A DNA stretch of 64,000 nt from Cyclobacteriaceae bacterium (GTDB lineage: Bacteria > Bacteroidota > Bacteroidia > Cytophagales > Cyclobacteriaceae): contig JAEUUA010000004.1 in the NCBI GenBank assembly GCA_016787755.1, positions 186,001-250,000 of the forward strand, read 5' to 3'. Both the position numbers and the translations under genes were made by a program. Below the pieces are notes generated by a model. The model was given only the letters and a program-made list of their open reading frames with translations. It ran no database searches and had not been told where the DNA came from. Of the stretch, positions 8,623 to 16,027 are shown one piece after another; within the stretch, counting starts at the first letter, position 1, and the number at the start of each line of letters is the position of its first letter.

Positions 8623-9798
8623 ATGGAAAGTTTTAAAGTTGATAATAAAAATGGAACAACCGTCAACCTTCTCCACCGGAGAGGGGTTGGGGGTGAGGTT
8701 CCATATCGACTTATTATAACAGGTGGCGGAACCGGGGGCCATATCTTTCCTGCGTTGGCAATTGCTAACGAGTTTAAGAGCCGGCATGCCAATGCGGAAA
8801 TTCTTTTTGTAGGTGCCAAAGGAAGAATGGAAATGACGCGCGTTCCGGATGCCGGGTACAAAATAATTGGACTTTGGATCAGTGGCCTCCAGCGTAAGAT
8901 TACTTTATCCAATCTGTTATTCCCTTTCAAACTGATATCAAGTTATTTCAAGGCGCGAGCAATTATAAATCAGTTTAAGCCTGATGCAGTGATTGGAACG
9001 GGAGGTTATGCCAGTGGTCCGATTTTATTGGCAGCTACCAGTAAAAAAATTCCTTCCTTAGTTCAGGAGCAGAATTCATATGCCGGGCTTACCAATAAAC
9101 GGTTGGGTGAAAAGGTACAGAAAGTGTGTGTTGCATATCCTGAGATGGAGAAATATTTTCCGAAGTCAAAAATAGTATTTACCGGTAATCCCGTGCGGAG
9201 AGATATCATTGATCTTGATTCGAAAAGAGAAAAGGGTAACAACTATTTTGGATTATCGGTCAATGAAAGAACGCTTTTGATTTTAGGCGGAAGTCTGGGT
9301 GCACGGACCATCAATGAAAGTGTGTTGGAAGGCATTGATAAGTTGATCGACTCGAACGTGCAGGTAATCTGGCAGACCGGAAAATTTTATTATGAGAGTA
9401 TCAAGGCTCAGGTTCGGAATAAAGATTTGAGAAGAATTCGGATTCATGATTTTCTGAAACAAATGGATTTGGCATACGCAACGTCTGATGTGGTGATTTC
9501 AAGAGCAGGAGCATTATCCATTTCAGAAATATGTTTGGCGAAACGGCCGTGTATTTTGGTGCCTTCACCCAACGTAGCGGAAGACCATCAGACTAAAAAT
9601 GCAACGATGCTTGTGAAAGAAGGTGCTGCTCGAATGATTAAAGATCGTGATGCTAAAAACTCTTTAATAAGTGAATCATTGAAACTTATTTATGATCAGC
9701 AAGCGTGCAATGCGTTGCGCGATAATATTACCCGATTAGGAAAACCCAGAGCAACAGAAGACATCGTTGACGAAATTGAAAAATTGATTGAAGCATGA
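8623..9798 (+). CDS. murG: UDP-GlcNAc:lipid I GlcNAc transferase with repeat-derived N-terminal extension
   Basis: A 391-residue GT28 glycosyltransferase that converts lipid I to lipid II on the inner face of the membrane. The glycine-rich loop GGGTGGH is at residues 34-40, whereas it normally lies within the first 20 residues. VQEQNSYAGLTNK and SRAGALSISE are further family motifs. Residues about 9-26 are the in-frame translation of hairpin repeat copy 3 (8645-8700), and the family-like sequence begins right after it at PYRLIITGGG. No in-frame ATG, GTG or TTG is present between the ATG at 8623 and that point, so the extension is probably translated. The 3' end overlaps murC by 4 bases. Confidence 0.95.
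   Translation: MESFKVDNKNGTTVNLLHRRGVGGEVPYRLIITGGGTGGHIFPALAIANEFKSRHANAEILFVGAKGRMEMTRVPDAGYKIIGLWISGLQRKITLSNLLFPFKLISSYFKARAIINQFKPDAVIGTGGYASGPILLAATSKKIPSLVQEQNSYAGLTNKRLGEKVQKVCVAYPEMEKYFPKSKIVFTGNPVRRDIIDLDSKREKGNNYFGLSVNERTLLILGGSLGARTINESVLEGIDKLIDSNVQVIWQTGKFYYESIKAQVRNKDLRRIRIHDFLKQMDLAYATSDVVISRAGALSISEICLAKRPCILVPSPNVAEDHQTKNATMLVKEGAARMIKDRDAKNSLISESLKLIYDQQACNALRDNITRLGKPRATEDIVDEIEKLIEA
8645..8700 (+). repeat. Hairpin repeat copy 3, inside the murG coding start
   Basis: An 8-bp stem with one G-T pair (CCTTCTCC 8667-8674 / GGAGAGGG 8678-8685, loop ACC) plus the tail TTGGGGGTGAGGT. It aligns without gaps to 702-757 at 44 of 56 bases. It lies in frame inside murG and adds about 18 residues to the N-terminus, ending directly before the conserved MurG fold. 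Confidence 0.75.
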
Positions 9799-11180
9799 AG
9801 TTAGATCAATACGATAGCATATATTTCTTAGGCATTGGAGGCATTGGTATGAGTGCTATTGCTCGTTGGTTCAAGCACAAGGGCTTGCGTGTAGCAGGGT
9901 ATGATCGTACGCCAACACCGTTAACACACGAGCTGATTGAAGAGGGAATGGAAATTCATTTTGAAGACAAAATTGAATTTATTCCTGGCTACATTAGCAA
10001 AGAGACAACTTTAGTAATATTTACTCCGGCCATTCCTAAAAATCATGTTGAGCATACCTATCTAAAGGAGTTAGGGTATACAATTCTCAAAAGATCAGAA
10101 GTACTTGGTTTGCTAACTAAAAATTATAGAACCATTGCGGTGGCAGGAACTCATGGTAAAACAACAACGTCATCATTGATCGCGCACATCTTAAAGTATG
10201 CAGGCAAGAACATGGTTGCGTTTCTAGGAGGCATCACCGCCAACTACGAATCGAACTTAGTAATGCACGGTGAGGTGAATGATGAAACCCTGGTGGTGGC
10301 TGAGGCCGATGAGTTTGATCGTTCATTCCTTAGATTGTTTCCTCACACGGCAGTGGTAACGTCAGCTGATGCGGATCACTTAGATATCTATGGCGATCAC
10401 TTGCAGATGTTGAGTTCTTATAAAGAATTTATCGGTCAGATCAATAACAAAGGCAATCTTATTATTCATGAATCGATTGCGCTATTAGCGAATGAAGCTG
10501 AGCATCTAAAAAAAGAAACCTATGGTATGAGCCGGGGACAATTTTTTGCCGGCAATATCGTCCCGATTAGTCGAGACGGATTTTTTGAATTCGATCTTAA
10601 TGGCTCTGCCAAGAAGATTGAAAAGATACAACTCGGTGTCCCTGGTTTTCATAACATGGAGAATGCGATCGCAGCCATACTGGTAGCGTTAAAGTTTGGC
10701 ATTCATGAAAAAACGATTCGTGAGGCGCTTGTTTCGTTCCGTGGGGTGAAGAGAAGATTTGAATATGTGATCCGCAAAGAGAACCTGATTTACATCGATG
10801 ACTATGCGCACCACCCCACTGAAATTGAAGCATTTCTTACATCCCTGAAGGAAATGTATAAGGGCAAAAAGATTACGGTTATTTTCCAGCCTCATCTGTT
10901 TACGCGTACACGGGATTTTGCGAGAGAGTTTTCTAAAAGCCTAAGCCTGGCAGACGAATTACTGTTGATGGACATTTATCCGGCCCGCGAGGAACCTATT
11001 CCCGGAGTTACCTCTGATATGCTCTTCAAAGACATTTCAAGCCCGGTAAAAATAAGATGTTCAAAAAAGGATGTGTTGCAGCGTTTGGAAGATATGGATG
11101 TGGAAGTATTGGCAACTATAGGTGCAGGTGATATAGACACATTTGTGAAACCCATTAAAGAGATGTTAAGTAGCAAATAA
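9795..11180 (+). CDS. murC: UDP-N-acetylmuramate--L-alanine ligase
   Basis: A 461-residue Mur ligase. The N-terminal FLGIGGIGMSAIARW binds the UDP-substrate, AGTHGKTTTSSLIAHIL (about residues 116-132) binds ATP, and the C-terminal YIDDYAHHPTEIEAF is diagnostic of MurC. It adds the first amino acid, L-alanine, to UDP-MurNAc in the cytoplasm. It overlaps murG by 4 bases and lies 2 bases before ftsQ. Confidence 0.97.
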   Translation: MKLDQYDSIYFLGIGGIGMSAIARWFKHKGLRVAGYDRTPTPLTHELIEEGMEIHFEDKIEFIPGYISKETTLVIFTPAIPKNHVEHTYLKELGYTILKRSEVLGLLTKNYRTIAVAGTHGKTTTSSLIAHILKYAGKNMVAFLGGITANYESNLVMHGEVNDETLVVAEADEFDRSFLRLFPHTAVVTSADADHLDIYGDHLQMLSSYKEFIGQINNKGNLIIHESIALLANEAEHLKKETYGMSRGQFFAGNIVPISRDGFFEFDLNGSAKKIEKIQLGVPGFHNMENAIAAILVALKFGIHEKTIREALVSFRGVKRRFEYVIRKENLIYIDDYAHHPTEIEAFLTSLKEMYKGKKITVIFQPHLFTRTRDFAREFSKSLSLADELLLMDIYPAREEPIPGVTSDMLFKDISSPVKIRCSKKDVLQRLEDMDVEVLATIGAGDIDTFVKPIKEMLSSK

Positions 11181-11182
11181 CT

Positions 11183-11947
11183 ATGGGATGGAAATTAAAC
11201 ATTCGTAAAGAAATAAAGATTGCTGTTGCGTTAATAGCGATTTCGGTTTTGATTGCTTTTAGCTCTCGAAAACAAGATGGTTTGGTGTGTAAGGATATTT
11301 CCATTGATCTGGAGAATGTACATGAAAATCATTTTTTAGACGAAGCGGATGTTATGAAATTGGTGGAAGAAAGTGGTCAGAAAATTATCGGAAGCCGTTT
11401 AGAGAACATCAATTTAAGAGCCATCGAAACCCGATTAAAGTATGATAAACATATTCGCAATGCTGAATTATTTAGTGATTTGAAGGGAAATTTGGTGGTG
11501 CATGTGGAATTGCGTAGACCCCTTGCACGGATTGTACAGGAGGATGCACCCGATGCGTATATAGCCGAGGATGGAACATTTATGTCGGTGTCTGAAAAAT
11601 ATTCTTCACGTGTTACCTTGATTAGTGGTTCCTATATGAAAGCACTTTTAAAGAATGAAAGTCTTCACGCAAGCGAAGAAGGAGTTAAATTGTTGGAGAT
11701 GATCGAGTATATCAATGAGGATAAGTTTTGGAAAGCCCAGATTGCTCAGTTAGACATAAACTCAAACGGTAAAATAGTTATCTATCCGCAAATTACCGGG
11801 CAACGTGTGGAGTTTGGGCAGGCTGAGGATTATGAACTGAAACTAAAAAAACTGATGATTTTTTATAAAGAGATTCTTCCTCAAAAGGGATGGACTCATT
11901 ATCAACGTGTGAATTTGGAATATGCAGGACAAATAGTAGCAGAATAA
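11183..11947 (+). CDS. ftsQ: Cell division protein FtsQ/DivIB-type
   Basis: A 254-residue single-pass membrane protein. The N-terminus is short and basic, followed by a membrane segment at about residues 12-28. A POTRA-like region (HFLDEADVMKLVEESG through LVVHVELRRPLARI) and a beta-rich C-terminal domain follow, as in FtsQ. It bridges cytoplasmic and periplasmic divisome subcomplexes. The protein is divergent in sequence; the call combines topology, the RRPLARI element and the invariant position between murC and ftsA. Confidence 0.9.
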   Translation: MGWKLNIRKEIKIAVALIAISVLIAFSSRKQDGLVCKDISIDLENVHENHFLDEADVMKLVEESGQKIIGSRLENINLRAIETRLKYDKHIRNAELFSDLKGNLVVHVELRRPLARIVQEDAPDAYIAEDGTFMSVSEKYSSRVTLISGSYMKALLKNESLHASEEGVKLLEMIEYINEDKFWKAQIAQLDINSNGKIVIYPQITGQRVEFGQAEDYELKLKKLMIFYKEILPQKGWTHYQRVNLEYAGQIVAE

Positions 11948-12002
11948 AATTAAGGCAGAGATATTTTTTAATCTATAACAACCACTAATAACAAATAAGG
12001 TC

Positions 12003-13313
12003 ATGGAAAATGAAAAAATAGTAGTAGGTCTTGATATCGGCACAACGAAGATCTGTGCTATCGTAGGCCGTAAGAACGAGTTCGGAAAACTTGAAGTGCT
12101 CGGTATGGGCAAGGCAGAATCGGAAGGCGTTATCAAAGGCATCGTGACAAACATCGACAAAACTGTCTTTGCTATTGAGAAAGCAATTAAAGAGGCAAGT
12201 GAAATGTCGGGCATTGATATTGGCGTTGTCAATGTAGGCATTGCCGGACAGCACATTCGCAGCTCAATTCATCATGGCAGCATTACACGCATGTCTAAAG
12301 AAGATGAGGTGAGCATCGAAGATGTGAATCGCCTGACGGAAGATATGTATCGTATTGTAATTCCACCTGGCAGTGAAATCATTCACGTAATGCCACAAGA
12401 TTATTCTGTGGATTATGAAGAAGGCATCAAAGATCCGGTAGGAATGAGTGGTGTAAAGTTGGAGGCCGACTTCCATATTATTACAGCACAAACCAGCGCC
12501 ATCAATAATATCAACAAATGTGTACGCAGGGCAGGTCTTGAAATTCAGGATTTAATTCTTGAACCACTCGCATCAAGTCTAGCTGTATTAAGTGAGGAGG
12601 AAAAGGAAGCCGGTGTTTGTTTGATTGATATTGGTGGTGGCACCACAGACATAGCAGTTTTTCATGATAGCATTATTCGTCATACGGCTGTTATTCCATT
12701 CGGTGGAAATATTTTAACCAGCGACATCCAACATGGTTTGATGGTAATGGCAAAGCAAGCTGAACAACTGAAGACTCGCTTTGGCAAAGCCATTGCAGAA
12801 GAAGCAAGTCCTAATGAAATAGTTTCTATTCCAGGCATTCGTAACAGAACTGCAAAAGAAATTTCTGTAAAGAATCTATCGAGCATTATTCAGGCGCGCA
12901 TGGAGGAAATTATTGAAATGGCACATACTGAAATTATCAATTCCGGATATGAAAACCGGCTTGCGGGGGGGATAGTAATAACGGGTGGCGGATCTCAATT
13001 AAGTTGTTTAAAGCAACTGGTTGAGTACATGACCGGCATGGATGCGCGCATTGGATATCCCAATGAGCATTTAGGAAAAAGTAAGATGGAAGCAGTGAAG
13101 AGTCCGATGTATGCTACTTCCGTGGGCCTTGTGTTATCAGGTTTCCGATCGTTAGATGAGAGAGCTGAGCGATACAAGGAAGCGAAGGGTGCGCAGAAAG
13201 TTGTGAAGGTGAAGAAAGAAAAACTGAATCCAGCGTCTGATTTCTTCTCCAACATTCTTAATAAAACGAAAGGTCTCTTGATTGATGACCTGGATGGAAA
13301 AAATGAATATTGA
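12003..13313 (+). CDS. ftsA: Divisome actin-like protein FtsA
   Basis: A 436-residue actin-fold protein that tethers FtsZ to the membrane. Nucleotide-binding motifs are VGLDIGTTKICAIVG near the N-terminus and CLIDIGGGTTDIAVF in the middle. GGIVITGGGSQL is the adenosine motif. The C-terminus (FFSNILNKTKGLLIDDL) is a plausible amphipathic membrane-targeting helix preceded by a basic linker rich in Lys and Val. A 55-bp gap separates it from ftsQ, and ftsZ follows after 23 bases. Confidence 0.96.
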   Translation: MENEKIVVGLDIGTTKICAIVGRKNEFGKLEVLGMGKAESEGVIKGIVTNIDKTVFAIEKAIKEASEMSGIDIGVVNVGIAGQHIRSSIHHGSITRMSKEDEVSIEDVNRLTEDMYRIVIPPGSEIIHVMPQDYSVDYEEGIKDPVGMSGVKLEADFHIITAQTSAINNINKCVRRAGLEIQDLILEPLASSLAVLSEEEKEAGVCLIDIGGGTTDIAVFHDSIIRHTAVIPFGGNILTSDIQHGLMVMAKQAEQLKTRFGKAIAEEASPNEIVSIPGIRNRTAKEISVKNLSSIIQARMEEIIEMAHTEIINSGYENRLAGGIVITGGGSQLSCLKQLVEYMTGMDARIGYPNEHLGKSKMEAVKSPMYATSVGLVLSGFRSLDERAERYKEAKGAQKVVKVKKEKLNPASDFFSNILNKTKGLLIDDLDGKNEY

Positions 13314-13336
13314 ATTAACCACTAAACACTATTGTC

Positions 13337-14926
13337 ATGTTTGAACCAGTAACAGGATACAAATTTGACCTCCCAAAACATCATAAATCAATTATAAAAG
13401 TAATTGGAGTTGGTGGAGGAGGTAGCAATGCGGTGAATCATATGTTTCGACAGGGCATCAAGGATGTTGAGTTTGTCGTTGCTAACACCGACTTACAAGC
13501 ACTGAATAGCAGCCCCGTTCCATACAAACTTCAACTCGGAGTAAATCTTACAGAAGGCCTTGGCTGCGGAGCCAACCCTGAAGTGGGTAGGGCAGCTGCT
13601 GTAGAAAGCAAAGAGCAAATTCGGGAAATGCTGATGGGTACCAAGATGGTCTTTGTTACTGCCGGAATGGGCGGTGGCACCGGTACCGGAGCAGCACCGG
13701 TGATTGCTAAGATTGCCAAGGACATGGACATTCTTACAGTCGGAATTGTGACCGCACCTTTTTCTTTTGAAGGAAAGAAAAAAATGACACAAGCTGAATT
13801 AGGGATCGATGCCTTTAGATCCAGTTGCGATACCGTACTGGTAATACTGAATGATAAGCTGCGCGAGATATACGGAAATCTCTCTATTGGTCAGGCATTT
13901 GGCGAAGCAGATAATGTATTAACTACGGCAGCCAAAGGAATAGCTGAGATAATAACCTTGGCGGGATATGTGAATGTTGACTTTCAAGATGTACGAACCG
14001 TGATGTTGAATGCCGGAGCTGCTGTTATGGGATCGGCTGAAACGCGTGGGGAGAGCCGGGCGATCAAAGCGGCACAACTTGCATTGGCCTCACCGTTGTT
14101 GGATAATCATGATATCATGGGGGCAAAGAAAATCTTGCTTTCGATTATTTCTGGTGAGGAAGCAGAACTTCAAATGGATGAGCTAACAATTATCACAGAG
14201 TACATCCAGGAGCAAGCCGGAGATGAAGCAGAAGTAATTTTTGGTCACGGTGTTGATCCTGATTTAGGGGATCGCATTCGCACCACAGTAATTGCGACAG
14301 GATTTGTTTCTGAAAGAATGTTGAAAGTACAAACGGACTCAAAAAAAGTACATGAGTTAGATCGCTCTCAGATTTCTTTATTCGGTACGGTTGACAATTC
14401 AGTCAATCAACGGAATCAAGAATTAAAACTTAAGTTGAAGTCTGATAATGATAAACCTATTCTTAAAGAGGATAAGGATGATGAATTGCCTCCTGCAAAA
14501 GAAGAGAAATCCGTCAAGGATCGTACTTACTTTTTTGAAGTCCCAAACAAGGTTGAATCAAACTCTCAGGAAGAAGACGAAGGGGAAGAGAGCCTTCTTG
14601 GTAGTGATGAAGAAGAATTCGATTTGGGAAAAGGGATATCAGCCGATCAGGTAATCAATGAAGAAGGAATGATGGAAGTGCGTAGAACCAAGAAGCGATT
14701 GGAAGAGCAAGCACGAGCGAGAAGAGAAAAACTGCAATCTGCCAAGAAGAACGAAATGTCCAAAGAAGAGTTTAATGAAAAGTGGACATTACCAGCTTAC
14801 TTAAGAAGAGGAGTGAAAATGGATAATGTACCGCATTCTTCTGAGCCATTTATCTCACGCTATAACCTGAACGATGATAATAATCTTTTAGGCAACAATA
14901 AATTTCTGCATGACAATGTAGATTAA
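13337..14926 (+). CDS. ftsZ: Cell division GTPase FtsZ with long acidic C-terminal region
   Basis: A 529-residue tubulin homologue that forms the Z-ring. The GTP-binding glycine-rich signature GGGTGTG lies in GMGGGTGTGAAPVIAK, and the T7 loop is NVDFQDV. The globular core ends near residue 325. The remaining 200 residues are a charged, probably disordered linker, including an acidic stretch (EEDEGEESLLGSDEEEFD). The conserved C-terminal peptide that binds FtsA is recognisable as WTLPAYLRRGVKM (residues 483-495) but is followed by 34 further residues, so it is internal. This is the last gene of the cluster, followed by two hairpins. Confidence 0.97.
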   Translation: MFEPVTGYKFDLPKHHKSIIKVIGVGGGGSNAVNHMFRQGIKDVEFVVANTDLQALNSSPVPYKLQLGVNLTEGLGCGANPEVGRAAAVESKEQIREMLMGTKMVFVTAGMGGGTGTGAAPVIAKIAKDMDILTVGIVTAPFSFEGKKKMTQAELGIDAFRSSCDTVLVILNDKLREIYGNLSIGQAFGEADNVLTTAAKGIAEIITLAGYVNVDFQDVRTVMLNAGAAVMGSAETRGESRAIKAAQLALASPLLDNHDIMGAKKILLSIISGEEAELQMDELTIITEYIQEQAGDEAEVIFGHGVDPDLGDRIRTTVIATGFVSERMLKVQTDSKKVHELDRSQISLFGTVDNSVNQRNQELKLKLKSDNDKPILKEDKDDELPPAKEEKSVKDRTYFFEVPNKVESNSQEEDEGEESLLGSDEEEFDLGKGISADQVINEEGMMEVRRTKKRLEEQARARREKLQSAKKNEMSKEEFNEKWTLPAYLRRGVKMDNVPHSSEPFISRYNLNDDNNLLGNNKFLHDNVD

Positions 14927-15027
14927 AGAAATGGCATATCCGGCACGACTGGTGTTTTACTCCATTCGTAGTGGTTGTTGGTGGTAAATATTTTTTGCCG
15001 GTGCCGGAGTGCCTTATTTTTTAAACT

Positions 15028-15083
15028 GAGTTAACCCATTTTTTTAACTCGACTGCCTCACTTGATTTCTCAGGTGAGGCAGT
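15028..15083 (+). terminator. Double hairpin downstream of ftsZ
   Basis: Two adjacent inverted repeats lie about 100 bases past the ftsZ stop: GAGTTAA (15028-15034) with TTAACTC (15044-15050), and a perfect 10-bp ACTGCCTCAC (15052-15061) with GTGAGGCAGT (15074-15083). Only a short T-rich stretch (TCAATTTTC) follows. They are a plausible terminator for the dcw transcript, though the T-tract is weak. Confidence 0.55.
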
Positions 15084-15095
15084 TCAATTTTCAAG

Positions 15096-15112
15096 TTGCT
15101 GATAATCAGCAA
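15096..15112. promoter_or_regulatory. 17-bp near-perfect palindrome upstream of a lipoprotein gene
   Basis: TTGCTGAT-A-ATCAGCAA is a perfect 8+1+8 inverted repeat about 90 bases before the lipoprotein start at 15201. The one-base centre is unsuitable for an RNA hairpin, so a dimeric DNA-binding protein site is the more likely reading. No regulator is encoded nearby. Confidence 0.35.
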
Positions 15113-15200
15113 TGGTATATTGGTTGGCATAACTACCAACTCGCGTTTTAGCTTTCTGGCATTTCAATTGTTTTCAGTACCTAAACAAACAAATAAGGGT

Positions 15201-15608
15201 ATGAAAACAAGACTACTTTTTTTGGCCGCAAGTTTATTTTTAACCTCTTGCGATATCTTAATTATCGAACCCGTTTATGATGCTCGTGATCAGGTAATTG
15301 GTTCCTATAAAGTGGATGAGTATAGCCAAACTTATAATGAACGCGTAGGGTTTTATGTTTATATCCGAAAGTCGGGAGGTAACTATTCAGATAACGTGGT
15401 CATTGAAAATTTCTACAATGCCAATGTAGATGTTCGGGCAGAAATTGTTGGTGATAAAATTTACATCAGCCGACAAGTTGTGAATGGATATGAGATAGAA
15501 GGAGTAGGTACCATTTATTTTGATTTGATCCGATTCAATTATTCTGTAAAGGATCTTTATTACAACCGACCTGTTGATTTTTGCGAGGCGAAGGCCTGGT
15601 TCGTGTAA
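15201..15608 (+). CDS. Small secreted lipoprotein, function unknown
   Basis: A 135-residue protein. I place the start at the ATG at 15201 because it gives a textbook lipoprotein signal (MKTRLLFLAASLFLTSC, lipobox LTSC); the frame is open further upstream but without a plausible start. The mature part is rich in Tyr, Val and Ile with alternating polar and hydrophobic residues (GFYVYIRKSGG, YFDLIRFNYSVKD), suggesting a small beta-sheet domain. I do not recognise a family. It is transcribed alone between the ftsZ hairpins and a bidirectional terminator. Confidence 0.8.
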   Translation: MKTRLLFLAASLFLTSCDILIIEPVYDARDQVIGSYKVDEYSQTYNERVGFYVYIRKSGGNYSDNVVIENFYNANVDVRAEIVGDKIYISRQVVNGYEIEGVGTIYFDLIRFNYSVKDLYYNRPVDFCEAKAWFV

Positions 15609-15623
15609 AAATAAATGGTGGCA

Positions 15624-15661
15624 AAAAAGGAAGTCAGTACAATCCTGTACTGACTTCTTTT
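15624..15661. terminator. Bidirectional intrinsic terminator
   Basis: A perfect 12-bp stem GAAGTCAGTACA (15630-15641) with TGTACTGACTTC (15646-15657), loop ATCC, is flanked by A6 on the left and T4 on the right. It can serve both the lipoprotein gene (+) and the convergent thioredoxin gene (-). Confidence 0.85.
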
Positions 15662-15678
15662 ATTAGATGCTGTGAAGA

Positions 15679-16002
15679 TTAAACTACCTGAGCTTGTATT
15701 TTCTGCGAAAGAACAGACTTAGGCACTGCACCTACCTGTTTGTCAACTACCTGACCATTTTTGAAAACAAGAAGGGTAGGGATTGAGCGCACGCCAAAAC
15801 GAGCTGTAACTAGCGGATTTTCATCCACGTTCAACTTAGCAATAACGGCTTTGCCTTCATAATCACCAGCAAGCTCTTCTACAACCGGGCCAATCATTTT
15901 ACAAGGGCCACACCATTCTGCCCAAAAGTCAACTAAAACAGGCTTATCGGTGTTGATTGCCTGATCGAAATTAGAGTCGTTAAGTTCTAAAGTTTTACCC
16001 AT
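15679..16002 (-). CDS. trxA: Thioredoxin
   Basis: A 107-residue thioredoxin with the redox-active WCGPC in VDFWAEWCGPCKMIGP (about residues 26-41), the cis-proline loop in RSIPTLLVFKNG and the normal single-domain length. No signal peptide is present, so it is cytoplasmic. It reduces protein disulfides with electrons from thioredoxin reductase. It lies 25 bases downstream of the dnaE stop on the same strand. Confidence 0.97.
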   Translation of the reverse strand: MGKTLELNDSNFDQAINTDKPVLVDFWAEWCGPCKMIGPVVEELAGDYEGKAVIAKLNVDENPLVTARFGVRSIPTLLVFKNGQVVDKQVGAVPKSVLSQKIQAQVV

Positions 16003-16027
16003 GATATGTGTATTAAGGCGTTTAAGT

